Origin: Candidatus Sphingomonas phytovorans
Lineage (GTDB): Bacteria > Pseudomonadota > Alphaproteobacteria > Sphingomonadales > Sphingomonadaceae
Direction of reading: 5' to 3'
NCBI GenBank assembly: GCA_029202385.1
Contig: CP119314.1
Span: 3,226,501 to 3,290,500 of the forward strand
Length of the DNA: 64,000 bases
Shown piece by piece: positions 8,744 to 17,959 of the stretch. The number at the start of each line of letters is the position of its first letter. Position 1 is the first letter of the stretch. The translations under genes were made by a program, and so were the position numbers. The notes under the pieces are model-generated. The model saw only the letters and a list, made by a program, of their open reading frames with translations, ran no database searches and had not been told where the DNA came from.

Positions 8744-11098
8744 CTAGAACCGCGCCTTGACGCCGGCATAGACCGTGCGCGGCTGGCCGGCATAGATCGT
8801 GCCCGTCGTGGCGGAGAGCACCGAGGCAGGATTCTCAAGCCCCGTCGTCGGATTGAGGCTGTTGGAGATCACCGAGGCGGAACCGACATAGGTCCGGTCG
8901 AACAGGTTCTGCACCGACGCATAGAGACTGAATCGCGACAACCAGTTCCCGCCTTTGGGGGGATCATAATGGAGGTTGAGGTTGACCAGCGTATAGCCGG
9001 GCATCGCGAGCAGGTTGCTGTTGTCGATGAAATAGCGGCCGCGATAGGTCAGCTCGGCAAAGCCGCCCAGGCCACGCAACGGGCCATCGGGCTGATCATA
9101 GCCGGCACGTCCGTTGACGAAGGTCGGGACCACGCCGGGGATGGCGTTGCCGTCGCGATCGAGCAGCGTCGAGAAGCGGCCAGCGCTCAGGCGCTCGCTG
9201 AAGTCGGTATAATGGTGGTCGTTATAGCTGTAGCTGCCCTCCAGCTTCGCGCCAGGCAGCAACCCCGGCAATGGCCGCCAGCTCAGCCCGATCTCGACGC
9301 CGCGATGGACCGAGCGCGGCACGTTCGAGGTATAGGCAAGGAGGTCGATCCCGGCCGACTGGGAAACAAGTTCGTTGGAGAACCATTCGTAATAGCCCGT
9401 CACTTCAGCCTTCAGGTTCCCGCCGAGCGCGATCTCGGCACCGATGTCGACGCCGGTGTTCCGCTGCGACTTGAGGCCGGCATTATTGCCCGGTACACCC
9501 GACGCGGTGACGAACAGGTTGCCCGCCTGCGGGATGCCGTAGCCGGTGCCGACCCGGGCGTGCAGCCGGACTGCGTCGATCGCCTGCCAGAACAGCGCCG
9601 CCTCCGGCGCGACGTTGGAGAAATGGCGTTCCGCCGGGATCAGGCCCAGAATCGGGTTCCCGCCGACAGGATAGGCATAGGCGGTCTGCCGAACCTCAAT
9701 GATCGAGCGCTCGACGCCGATCCCCGCGACGAACCGGAGCCGCGGGGTGAGTTGCAGTTCTTCCCGCGCCCTCGCGCCCATGTTTCGGATGTCGCCGAAC
9801 ACGGTCTGGGTCAGCGCGCCGAAGCCGTTGCGGCCGGCCGGGGTCTTGTTGAAGCTGAAGCTCTGGTTATCGAGATAATTGTAGAACAGGCCGACGAAGC
9901 TCGTCGCCTCCATGCCGAACAGCGTGCCGCGATCGGTGATGTCCGACGTGATGTTGTAACTATCCAGCGTACCCTTGAACGGGGTCGCGCTGGTCGGCTG
10001 GTTGACAACGCGGCTGTCGAAAGTGGCCTGGGTCCGCCAGGTCGTATTCGGACCGAAATCATGTTCGTAGCGCACGCCGACGATCGTCCGGCGATCGTTG
10101 CGCGCCAGATCCCCTTCATCGGCGGTCTGCGCGACGCGCGCGCCGTTGACGCCGTTGACCAGCACCGAGATCGTGCCACAGCCGGGCGATGCGCTCGCCG
10201 CCGCAACGCAGCCCTGCTGATAGGGATTGGCGAGATACTGGTTGTAGGAAAGCCGGGTCGACAGGCGGAATTCGCCTTCATTGTAGATCAGCTTGGCGGT
10301 GACCCGGTCGCGGTCGCCCAGCGCGAAAGTGCCATAAGCGTTGATCGTGCCGGTTTCATATCCGGTGTGGCCGGTCGCGCCGTCGGCGCGGACGAAGCTG
10401 CCGAACACGGCATAGTCATAGCCCGGGCCGGCATGGCCGATCGTGGCATAGAGATTGGCATAGCCGTCGCCGCCGACATCGGCGCCCGCCTCGACCCCGT
10501 CGATGTCGCGCCCGCGCCGGGTACGGAAATTGACCGCGCCGCCCAGCGCATAATTGCCGTAGCGCGCCGACGAGGGCCCGCGCACCACGTCGACCGCGCC
10601 ATAGGCATGCGGATCGGTAAGGTCGAAGCGCGCCAGGCCGTCGGGCTGGGTGACGGGGAAATCATCCTCGAACACCTGGATATTGCGCGCGCCGAAACCA
10701 TTGCGGGCGTTGGAACCGCGCACTGACACGCTGACGTCGCGCGGGCCGTTGCCCTGCATGACCGCGACGCCGGGCGAGAGCCTGACGATATCGGCCACCG
10801 TCGTCGCGGGCGTGTTGCGGAAAGCGGCGTCATCGACGGTGGTGACGGTCTGGCCGATGACCTGCGTGGTGAGCGACAGGGCCTTGCCGGTGACGACGAT
10901 GTCGTCGGTGGCGGGTTCGGTCCGGCCGATGGCCGCTGCCGGTTCTGGCTGGGGCTGGTCAAGCAGCGCCAGTTGAGCGTCGATGTCGGCCCGCTGGCGC
11001 AGCAATTCGGCGCGGCGCTGTTCGGGCGCGCTCGTCTGGGCCGATGCCGCAGACGAGAAGGCGATGGCGGACGCAGCCGCGATCAAGGTCTTCTTCAT
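8744..11098 (-). CDS. TonB-dependent receptor
   Basis: A 784-residue outer-membrane receptor: signal peptide (MKKTLIAAASAIAFSSAASA), a short charged helical segment at about residues 25-50 that is extra to the usual layout, then the plug beginning at DDIVVTGKAL, with GVAVMQGNGPRDVSVSVRG and VDVVRGPSSARYGNYALGGA in the expected places, and a beta-barrel ending in VKARF with the terminal Phe. It imports a chelated metal or similar ligand using TonB energy. The substrate is not readable from sequence; the PepSY and DUF2946-like neighbours suggest iron or copper. It is the middle gene of an operon reading 11571 to 7360. Confidence 0.93.
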   Translation of the reverse strand: MKKTLIAAASAIAFSSAASAQTSAPEQRRAELLRQRADIDAQLALLDQPQPEPAAAIGRTEPATDDIVVTGKALSLTTQVIGQTVTTVDDAAFRNTPATTVADIVRLSPGVAVMQGNGPRDVSVSVRGSNARNGFGARNIQVFEDDFPVTQPDGLARFDLTDPHAYGAVDVVRGPSSARYGNYALGGAVNFRTRRGRDIDGVEAGADVGGDGYANLYATIGHAGPGYDYAVFGSFVRADGATGHTGYETGTINAYGTFALGDRDRVTAKLIYNEGEFRLSTRLSYNQYLANPYQQGCVAAASASPGCGTISVLVNGVNGARVAQTADEGDLARNDRRTIVGVRYEHDFGPNTTWRTQATFDSRVVNQPTSATPFKGTLDSYNITSDITDRGTLFGMEATSFVGLFYNYLDNQSFSFNKTPAGRNGFGALTQTVFGDIRNMGARAREELQLTPRLRFVAGIGVERSIIEVRQTAYAYPVGGNPILGLIPAERHFSNVAPEAALFWQAIDAVRLHARVGTGYGIPQAGNLFVTASGVPGNNAGLKSQRNTGVDIGAEIALGGNLKAEVTGYYEWFSNELVSQSAGIDLLAYTSNVPRSVHRGVEIGLSWRPLPGLLPGAKLEGSYSYNDHHYTDFSERLSAGRFSTLLDRDGNAIPGVVPTFVNGRAGYDQPDGPLRGLGGFAELTYRGRYFIDNSNLLAMPGYTLVNLNLHYDPPKGGNWLSRFSLYASVQNLFDRTYVGSASVISNSLNPTTGLENPASVLSATTGTIYAGQPRTVYAGVKARF

Positions 11099-11166
11099 GG
11101 GGATATGTCTTCCTGATCCACGCGCGCGCCGTCGCGTCGACGGAAGCGCGCTATAAAATGACGAGA

Positions 11167-11571
11167 TCAGGCAGTGATTGGCGGTCCTCGAAGAGGCGGG
11201 CGCAGATGGGGTGGCGGTGCTGTCGGAACAGGAACCACGGCACGCGTCGCCGCGACCATGACGAACAGGATGGCAAGGGCGAGAAGCAGCGGATCGGCGG
11301 CGGCGAGCGAGGGTGTCGACAGGCCCGAAAAGGCACAGGGCATCTCAGCCTTGCCCTGCTGCCCGTCCTGCCCTGACTGGTCTTCCTTGCCCGGGATCGG
11401 CATGGCCATCGTCATCGGGCCATAGCCGGAGCAGATCTGGATGATGATGCTGCCGCCCGACGCCATCGGCATATAGCCGGCGGGAACCAGCACCTTCATC
11501 AGCAGACCGGCCGCAACGATCCATGCCGCCAGAAGGCGATGACGCAGGAAATGGCGGCGCAGGGCGGTCAC
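11167..11571 (-). CDS. DUF2946-like small membrane-associated protein
   Basis: About 134 residues. An N-terminal basic segment and hydrophobic helix (RLLAAWIVAAGLLMKVLVPAGYMP) are followed by an IIIQICSGYGP stretch, an MAMPIPG and polar linker with cysteine (EMPCAFSG), a second hydrophobic helix (LLLALAILFVMVAATRAVV) and a Pro-rich tail. This is the pattern of the DUF2946 family, which recurs beside copper- or iron-linked TonB receptors. The start is uncertain: a GTG at 11571 (VTALRRHF) is preferred to longer frames reaching 11754, which would run into the divergent peptidase gene at 11697. It heads the receptor operon, with 68 bases to the next gene. Confidence 0.6.
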   Translation of the reverse strand: MTALRRHFLRHRLLAAWIVAAGLLMKVLVPAGYMPMASGGSIIIQICSGYGPMTMAMPIPGKEDQSGQDGQQGKAEMPCAFSGLSTPSLAAADPLLLALAILFVMVAATRAVVPVPTAPPPHLRPPLRGPPITA

Positions 11572-11696
11572 GGCGGCGTGCCTAGCGAGACCGGAGCGCC
11601 CTGTCGATTTGAAACCGGAGATATCGCGCCCGGCGATATCGCGATTGCCTTCCCGTCGCCGGTCGATGATGATCCCGGGATCAAACGGGGTGACGC

Positions 11697-13820
11697 ATGG
11701 ATATTCGGTCGGTTCTTGTCTTCTCGGCGGCGGTGCTGGCGACGGCCCCCGCAACCGCGCAGCAGCGCGCGATCGGCCCGGACGATATCGCGCGCCTGGC
11801 GGTGGTCGGCGATCCGCAGATCGATCCGAAGGGCGAATGGGTCGCCTATACCGTCGGGACCACCGACGTCGCGGCGGACAAGCAATTCACGCATTTGTGG
11901 ATGGCGCGATGGGACGGCACCCGCAGCGTTCAGCTCACCAGCCGCAAGGGCGAGAGCGAAAGCACGCCCCGTTTCAGCCCGGACGGCCATTGGCTCGCGT
12001 TCGTCTCATCGCGCGGGGACGATCATGACGATGATCGCCTCTGGCTGATGGACCGCGCCGGCGGTGAGGGAGCGATGCTGCCCGGCATCACGGGATCGGT
12101 CGTTGATCTCGCCTGGTCGCCGGATTCGAAGACGATCGCGCTGATCGTCGAGGACCCGGACCCCGACAGAAAAGCCAATGCGGCAGCCTCCGCCGCCATT
12201 CCGGCCGCGACCAGGCCGGGCGCTTCGACTGCCCCCAAACCCGACCCCGTCGCACCCGCCGCCGAAGCGGGAAGCGACGACAGGAGCGCCGACGGCAAGA
12301 AGGACAAGGAACGGCCCCGGCCGATCGTGATCGACCGCTTCCAGTTCGAGCGGGACATTGACGGCTATCTGCGCACCCAGCGCAAACGGCTCTGGCTCTA
12401 CGATCTCGCCAGCCGCACCGCGCGGCGGCTGACCACGGGCGATTATGACGAGGCGCTTCCGGCATGGTCGCCCGACGGCGGGAGCATCGCCTTCACCTCG
12501 AAGCGAGCGCCCGACCCCGACCGGACCTATGACAGCAACCTCTTCGTCGTGGCAGTCGGGCCGGCGGCCGCCGAGCCACGCGCGGTCACGACATTCAAGG
12601 GCGCCGATAACGACGCGGACTGGCAAAGCTATCCCGCCTGGAGCCCCGACGGGCGCAGCATCGCCTATCTGCAGGGCGGGCCGGTGGAGCTCTTCTCCTA
12701 TGGCGTCCGCACGCTGGCGGTGGTGCCGGCGGCGGGCGGGCCGGCACGGGTCCTGACCCCGGCGCTCGACCGCAACGTCACGCATCCGCTCTGGTCGGCC
12801 GACGGGCGCAGCATCCGCTTCACCGTGGAGGATGACGGGGTCGAGCGGGTAGCCGAGGTGCCAGCGGCCGGCGGTCCGGTCAGGGACGTCGTCGGTGGCT
12901 TCCAGGTCGTCTCCTCCCCAACCCAGTCACCGAATGGCCGCATGGCCGTGCTGGTCGACACGCCCGCCGCCCCGGCGGAAGTCTATGCGCTCGATCGCGG
13001 CACGCTACGCCCGCTCAGCCGCCACAATGCCGCGTGGCTCGGCGAAGTCGCGGTCGCCTCCGTCGTCCGCACCAGCTACAAGAGCAAGGACGGGACTGAC
13101 GTGCACGGCTTCCTCATCACGCCTCCCAAGGCGCCGGCCGGGCCGTTGCCGACGATCCTGTTCAATCATGGCGGGCCGCAGTCGCAGTTCGCGGCGGGCT
13201 TCAACATCAGCTGGCAGATCTTCGCCGGCCATGGCTATGCGGTCGCCTCCTCCAACCCCCGCGGCAGCACGGGGCGGGGCGAGACCTATGCCAGGGCGCT
13301 CTACGCCGATTGGGGAGGCCCCGCGGTGCCCGACGCGCTCGCGGCCGTCGATGACGCCGTGGCGCGCGGCGTGGCCGATCCGAAGCGGCTCGGCGTCGGC
13401 GGGTGGAGCTATGGCGGGATGCTCACCAATTATCTGATCGCGTCCGACACGCGGTTCCGCGCGGCGGTGAGCGGCGCGTCGATCGGCAACATCCTCGCCG
13501 GATACGGCACCGACGAATATGTTCGCGACTATGAAACGGAGCTCGGCGTACCGTGGAAGAATATGTCGACATGGCTAAAGAACAGCTATCCCTTCTACCA
13601 GAACGACCGGATCGTGACGCCGACGCTGTTCATGGGCGGCGAGAAGGACGCCAATGTGCCGGCGCTCAATTCCAAGCAGCTGTACCAGGCGCTGAAGAGC
13701 CGCGGCGTGGAGACCGAACTGGTGATCTATCCGGGGGAATATCACCGGCTTAAACGGCCAAGCTTCCTGAAGGACCGGATGGAACGCTGGCTGGCCTGGT
13801 ATGATGCGCGCGTGAAATAG
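11697..13820 (+). CDS. Secreted S9-family peptidase (prolyl oligopeptidase fold)
   Basis: A 707-residue precursor with a signal peptide (RSVLVFSAAVLATAPATAQ), an N-terminal beta-propeller built from PD40-like repeats (FSPDGHWLAF, WSPDSKTIAL, WSPDGGSIAF, WSPDGRSIAY), interrupted by an Ala/Pro/Lys-rich insertion near residues 170-205, and a C-terminal alpha/beta hydrolase domain. The catalytic triad is legible: Ser571 in GGWSYGG, Asp651 in GEKDANVP and His683 in GEYHRLKRP. These are dipeptidyl or acylaminoacyl peptidases cutting short peptides, here in the periplasm. The ATG at 11697 follows GGGGTGACGC. It is divergent from the metal-uptake operon and has no downstream partner. Confidence 0.92.
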   Translation: MDIRSVLVFSAAVLATAPATAQQRAIGPDDIARLAVVGDPQIDPKGEWVAYTVGTTDVAADKQFTHLWMARWDGTRSVQLTSRKGESESTPRFSPDGHWLAFVSSRGDDHDDDRLWLMDRAGGEGAMLPGITGSVVDLAWSPDSKTIALIVEDPDPDRKANAAASAAIPAATRPGASTAPKPDPVAPAAEAGSDDRSADGKKDKERPRPIVIDRFQFERDIDGYLRTQRKRLWLYDLASRTARRLTTGDYDEALPAWSPDGGSIAFTSKRAPDPDRTYDSNLFVVAVGPAAAEPRAVTTFKGADNDADWQSYPAWSPDGRSIAYLQGGPVELFSYGVRTLAVVPAAGGPARVLTPALDRNVTHPLWSADGRSIRFTVEDDGVERVAEVPAAGGPVRDVVGGFQVVSSPTQSPNGRMAVLVDTPAAPAEVYALDRGTLRPLSRHNAAWLGEVAVASVVRTSYKSKDGTDVHGFLITPPKAPAGPLPTILFNHGGPQSQFAAGFNISWQIFAGHGYAVASSNPRGSTGRGETYARALYADWGGPAVPDALAAVDDAVARGVADPKRLGVGGWSYGGMLTNYLIASDTRFRAAVSGASIGNILAGYGTDEYVRDYETELGVPWKNMSTWLKNSYPFYQNDRIVTPTLFMGGEKDANVPALNSKQLYQALKSRGVETELVIYPGEYHRLKRPSFLKDRMERWLAWYDARVK

Positions 13821-13977
13821 GATGGACGTTGCACCGAACAGGTGGGGGGCGAGATGAACGGGTGCTGCAAGCCGCGTTCCGTGCACATTCACCACGGCAC
13901 CCCCATATAGGACCCAAGCCGGCACGGGCCGACGTTCATTCCGGACGTCTTCGCGCCCGGCCCCGAGGAGTCCACCG

Positions 13978-14370
13978 ATGAAGACCATGTTTGCAAAGGC
14001 GGGTCTCGCGCTCGCATTGGGCGCCACCGCCCTGACCGCCGCCGTTCCGGCCCAGGCGCAGCGTTACTGGGGCCACCGCGGCCATGACAATACCGGCACC
14101 GCGATCGTCGCCGGGGTTGCTGGCTTGGCGATCGGCGCCGCCATCGCGTCGAGCGCCCATCGCGACCGTTATTACGACAACGGCTATTACGACCAGGGCT
14201 ATTATGATGGCGGCTATTACGGCCCCGCTTATGCCTATGACGGTTATTATCGCGCGCCGCCGCGCGTCTATTACGACCGCGGTTATTACGACCGGCGCGA
14301 CTATCGCCGCTACGACGATCGCGGTGGCTATTATCGCGGCGGGTACGGCCATTATGGCTATCGCCGATAA
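13978..14370 (+). CDS. Tyr/Gly-rich repetitive exported protein
   Basis: A 130-residue precursor with a signal peptide ending in AVPAQA, a short glycine-zipper-like hydrophobic segment (AIVAGVAGLAIGAAIASS) and a C-terminal half made of imperfect repeats of the type (D/G)xGYYD and RGYYDRR, ending GYGHYGYRR. Such proteins are typically envelope-associated; function is unknown. The glycine-rich helix could sit in the membrane or in an outer-membrane assembly. GAGGAG precedes the ATG by about eight bases and a strong terminator follows, so it is a single-gene transcript. Confidence 0.8.
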   Translation: MKTMFAKAGLALALGATALTAAVPAQAQRYWGHRGHDNTGTAIVAGVAGLAIGAAIASSAHRDRYYDNGYYDQGYYDGGYYGPAYAYDGYYRAPPRVYYDRGYYDRRDYRRYDDRGGYYRGGYGHYGYRR

Positions 14371-14415
14371 GGCACAGATCACACCGGATTCGACGCCTGC
14401 ACGCGTTGACTCCCT

Positions 14416-14449
14416 GCCGCCCGGCCAGAAATGACCGGGCGGCTTTTTT
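14416..14449 (+). terminator. Rho-independent terminator
   Basis: A perfect nine-base-pair stem (GCCGCCCGG / CCGGGCGGC) with a ten-base loop is followed directly by six T residues. It terminates the Tyr/Gly-rich protein gene ending at 14370. Confidence 0.9.
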
Positions 14450-14499
14450 GTGCGCGCGCGTTCAAACCCGGCCTTCTCCCAAGCACCGTGGAGATCGCG

Positions 14500-15405
14500 T
14501 CAGGTCTGGACGTTTCCGACGAGATAGCCGGCCAGCCTGCCCCTCTCCAGGCTGCCCTTTCCCTTGCAGAAATAAACGAACGACGTTTCGTGGCGCTCCC
14601 CGAACACGTCTTCGTACCGTGACTTTCCATAGACGTAGAATGCGGCTTCTTCGGCTTCGATCGACTTCCTGTTGCGATCGGCCAGAGGCGCTCCGTCCGG
14701 TGTCACGGTATCCGTGAAGTTGCCGGGGCTGATGACATTCACCCCTTTTCTGAAACCCTCCGGGGGCTCGGGAAGGCTGGACCGGAGCGGGAATTCCGCC
14801 GTCCAGCTATGAGTCCAGCTTGCGGTCTCCAATGCCGGCGTCTGTCCGAAATTCTTCCATTTGACGTGCGCGACCGGCTCGCCCTCGTCGCTGAATTCGA
14901 GCCAGGCGGCCTGGACCCCGACATAGGCGCGCAATTGTCGCTGCGCCGTGTCCTTGGCCAGCGCATTGGCCTCGAGCATCGCCTCGGTCGCCCGGCTGGT
15001 GTCCTCCACCGCCCTTAGCGTCGCGTCCAGCGTGCGCTTAACATAGACGACGCCCGTTACGGAAACGACCAACGTGGCGAAGGCGGCAATCGCGGCGGCA
15101 AGGGCGCTGTCAGCAGCACGTTTCTGCGCGCTCAGATCCTGTTCGTCATGCGCTGTCTGCGCGGCGGCCTGCACGTGATCACGAACGCAGCGGACCATCT
15201 CGCCCCGATCCCGACCGGCACAGTCGCGCTGCACGGCTTGCTCGGCGCCCTGCTGATAAGCGCGGGGGATATTCCGCCCACGCTCCTGCCCGGAACCACC
15301 CAGATAGCCGACACCCCATGCGATGAAGAGCGCGAATATCAGTCCGATAAGGGGGAGTGCCGCGTCGGCGAGTACCGGGCCGCCGCCTCTTTTGCTGCCA
15401 GGCAT
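14500..15405 (-). CDS. Hypothetical two-helix membrane protein
   Basis: 301 residues from an ATG at 15405 (MPGSKRGG). One membrane helix lies near residues 14-36 (LPLIGLIFALFIAWGVGYLGG), then a polar region with paired cysteines (RDCAGRD, VRCVRDH), a second helix near residues 88-110 (FATLVVSVTGVVYV), a coiled-coil-like stretch and a C-terminal domain with RQLRAYVGVQAAWLEF and VKWKNFGQTPALE. The latter pattern recurs in many uncharacterised proteobacterial membrane proteins. The frame remains open to 15708, but the added leader overlaps the chemoreceptor gene antisense-like and has no protein character. Confidence 0.65.
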   Translation of the reverse strand: MPGSKRGGGPVLADAALPLIGLIFALFIAWGVGYLGGSGQERGRNIPRAYQQGAEQAVQRDCAGRDRGEMVRCVRDHVQAAAQTAHDEQDLSAQKRAADSALAAAIAAFATLVVSVTGVVYVKRTLDATLRAVEDTSRATEAMLEANALAKDTAQRQLRAYVGVQAAWLEFSDEGEPVAHVKWKNFGQTPALETASWTHSWTAEFPLRSSLPEPPEGFRKGVNVISPGNFTDTVTPDGAPLADRNRKSIEAEEAAFYVYGKSRYEDVFGERHETSFVYFCKGKGSLERGRLAGYLVGNVQT

Positions 15406-15481
15406 TGGATAGGGAACACCGCTGTTGAACTGCCCGGACCAGCTTGTTCCCGATATTCGGCGCTGAGTCCACGCGGCCGAC

Positions 15482-16531
15482 TCAGTCTTTGTCTTTGTCC
15501 TTGTCCCATTCGGAATCGACGTGGCTCTCGATGCAGCCATACCAGCCGAGCCCCTGATAGGTCTCGTATCCGGGCGTCCGGGCATAGGCGACGATGCTGT
15601 CGCCCTGGCGATACCAGCCCCGGTTCTGCGCGCCCGCATCGATCTCGAACCGCTTCGACAGGATGTCGCGCCCGTCGGACGCCGCCAGCACGAGATGGTC
15701 GGCGCCAAGCAGCATCACCCTTGAGGTCTTGCGCTCCTCCTCCGAGAGGCCAAGACCCTGGACGATCGCGGCCGCCTGGGGCGCCCAGTCGAAGAAGATG
15801 CCCATCACCCCGATCCGCTCGCCGTCGCGGCGCCCACCGCTACGGATCGCCGTCGAATAGGTCGCGACCGCCGCATTGCCGAGATGCGGGTTGCGCGCGA
15901 TGTCGCACACCGCGAACTCGTCGCCGCTGGCGCACCCCATGCCGCGCCTGAACCACTCGGCATCGGCCATGTTCGCGCCCGCCGCGCCGCGATAGAGATC
16001 GGGCCGGCCGGTTGCCACGATCCGCCCGTCGCGGTCGGCGATCCACAGGTCGATATAGACGGTGTAGGAACGCAGGATCGTCGCCAGCCGTTCCTGCGCA
16101 TAGGCGGCGGCCTCCGGACCCGGCGCGGCCAGCGCCTCGACCAGGGCATTGTCGGTCGCCCACCAGCGGATGTCGCAAGAACGTTCGTAGAGATTACGGT
16201 CAATGATCTCGACCGCGTTGAGCGCGAGATCGGCCAGCCGTTCACCGCGCAGTTCGAAATGCATCTCTGACCCGGCGCGGCGGAGCTGTTCGATATTGGC
16301 GGCGACCGCCTCGCGCAGCTGGCGCGCGATGTTGCGGATGTCGGTGGCGACGCCGTTCATTTCCTGCGCGACGACGGAAAAGGCCATGCCAGCCTCTCCG
16401 GCCCGCGCCGCCTCGAGCCGGGCGTTCAGCGCCAGCACGCCGGTGCGCCGCATCACCCCCTCGATCAGCGCGACCTTTTCCTCAGTGACGCGTGAAACCT
16501 CATAGGCGAGTTTCAGAACGGCATCGGCCAC
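15482..16531 (-). CDS. Chemoreceptor-like protein, signalling domain first
   Basis: About 349 residues with a methyl-accepting signalling hairpin at the N-terminus (ALNARLEAARAGEAGMAFSV, the site that contacts CheA/CheW in receptors) followed by a cache/PAS-like ligand domain (TVYIDLWIADRDGRIVATGR; later GIFFDWAPQAAAIV and GWYGCIESHVD). No membrane helix is present, so it is a soluble receptor, and the order is the reverse of textbook receptors. The C-terminus is a DKDKDKD tail. I prefer the GTG at 16531, which has AGAGGGGG upstream; the ATG at 16606 adds 25 residues. No che genes are in the window, so partners are elsewhere. Confidence 0.75.
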   Translation of the reverse strand: MADAVLKLAYEVSRVTEEKVALIEGVMRRTGVLALNARLEAARAGEAGMAFSVVAQEMNGVATDIRNIARQLREAVAANIEQLRRAGSEMHFELRGERLADLALNAVEIIDRNLYERSCDIRWWATDNALVEALAAPGPEAAAYAQERLATILRSYTVYIDLWIADRDGRIVATGRPDLYRGAAGANMADAEWFRRGMGCASGDEFAVCDIARNPHLGNAAVATYSTAIRSGGRRDGERIGVMGIFFDWAPQAAAIVQGLGLSEEERKTSRVMLLGADHLVLAASDGRDILSKRFEIDAGAQNRGWYRQGDSIVAYARTPGYETYQGLGWYGCIESHVDSEWDKDKDKD

Positions 16532-16741
16532 GGCTTCCCCCTCTAGCCGGTGAATGCCTCTCCATGGGTGCCCGTTCGCGACCCGTGCGGGGGCTTGATC
16601 GGCCATGGTCGATTGTCCGGCACACCGAAGCGCCGATGGACCATGGCCTGCCCTTATGTGACGAGGCTATGACATCGGCGCCCGGCCCGCAACAACCGTT
16701 TCGGTGGCTTTACGATAACGCGGTTCCGGCGGTTTGCGGGG

Positions 16742-17932
16742 TCAGTCGCGGGCGACGCGACCGGGGCCGAACAACCGCCAGAGACTGGTCGCCACCGACA
16801 GCCCCAGGACGATGAGCGTGACACCCAGCATCCAGGTCAGGATCACGCTGATGCCGGCAGCCGTGCCTTGCAGGCTGCGGCCAATCGCGTGCATGCCCTG
16901 CAGCGCCTCAAGGCTGAACAGCGCGGTGTCGCCGCCAATGGTCGCCTGACCGCCACCCTGCCCAAGCACGAACAGGGCGCCGGCATTCAGGATCGCCCAG
17001 GTCAGGGCAATGCCCGCGGCCGCGACCGGAATCTGCAATGCGGCGCGCAACCTGATCGCCGCGGGCTGAACCACGCCGACCGCGTCCACCGCGACCTGCG
17101 CCAGGATATAGAAGAGGATCGGCAGGTGGAGCGTCGTCCAGATCGGCGACGGGGCCGCCGTCACCGCGCCGCCATCGACGTCGAACTGACCAAGGCCGGG
17201 AATATGCAGCAGCCCCGCCCACCACGCAGCGACGACGAGGCCGCCGATCAGCGAGAACAATGCATCCGACCCGGGCCAGGACCGGGCCCGTTTCGCCCGC
17301 GGTGCCGATGACATCCACGATGCCCATGAACTCTCTTGAGTCCAGGGGGCGCCCGATGTCTCGGCCCTGGGCCGCGTCTGGCTCTTGCCACGGAGGTCGA
17401 CGCCCAGATGCGCTGCCCAGCGCGCGGGATCGCCATATTTGAGCAGTTCCAGATCCTTGACCCGCCAGCTATCGAGATAGCCCGGCCGCAGCCCGAGATG
17501 CTCGCAGATCGCGCCCGCCAGCGTCACCGCGCCGATCACGCTCAGGCCAGCGCCGAACAGGCCGCCGATCGACTGGGCGAACGCCTCGGGCGCTGCCGCC
17601 GGATTGCCGCTCAGGCGCAGCATCAGGGTCAGCACGAATATCCCCGCCATGATCAGAAGCCCGGCCTTCACGGCGAATATCCAATAGGGGAAGAGTTCGG
17701 GGCCGATCAGCATCTGCGGCCCCTTGCGGTACCGCGCCGCCACCACGAGCGGGTGCCCCATCGCGCGCAGCACCGCCTCCCGCTCGTCGTCGGTCAGGGG
17801 TCGGCCAAGCGCCTCCTCGCGTTCCTCGATCTGTGAGAGCAATGTGTCGCGCAATTCGGCGATGATGTCGTCAGCGGTATCGCGCGGCAATTGCGCCGCT
17901 ACCGCGTCGAGATAGATGTCGAGCATGTCCAT
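16742..17932 (-). CDS. HAAS-domain membrane protein, PadR partner
   Basis: 396 residues. The first 70 (LDIYLDAVAAQLPRDTADDI onward, with EREEALGRPLTDDEREAVLR) form the soluble helical HAAS/DUF1700-type domain found in proteins encoded next to PadR regulators. Seven or so hydrophobic segments follow, including FAVKAGLLIMAGIFVLTLML and SVILTWMLGVTLIVLGLSV. It lies 27 bases downstream of the PadR gene on the same strand, the classic arrangement in which the regulator controls a membrane protein linked to envelope stress. Its biochemical role is unknown. Confidence 0.8.
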   Translation of the reverse strand: MDMLDIYLDAVAAQLPRDTADDIIAELRDTLLSQIEEREEALGRPLTDDEREAVLRAMGHPLVVAARYRKGPQMLIGPELFPYWIFAVKAGLLIMAGIFVLTLMLRLSGNPAAAPEAFAQSIGGLFGAGLSVIGAVTLAGAICEHLGLRPGYLDSWRVKDLELLKYGDPARWAAHLGVDLRGKSQTRPRAETSGAPWTQESSWASWMSSAPRAKRARSWPGSDALFSLIGGLVVAAWWAGLLHIPGLGQFDVDGGAVTAAPSPIWTTLHLPILFYILAQVAVDAVGVVQPAAIRLRAALQIPVAAAGIALTWAILNAGALFVLGQGGGQATIGGDTALFSLEALQGMHAIGRSLQGTAAGISVILTWMLGVTLIVLGLSVATSLWRLFGPGRVARD

Positions 17933-17959
17933 ATCGGGGCCTTTCGCCGGATTCGGGGG

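Noticed and set aside
14161..14365. Repetitive DNA resembling a short tandem or CRISPR-like array
   Set aside because: The periodicity comes from Tyr/Gly codons of the protein at 13978; no spacers or regular repeat length.
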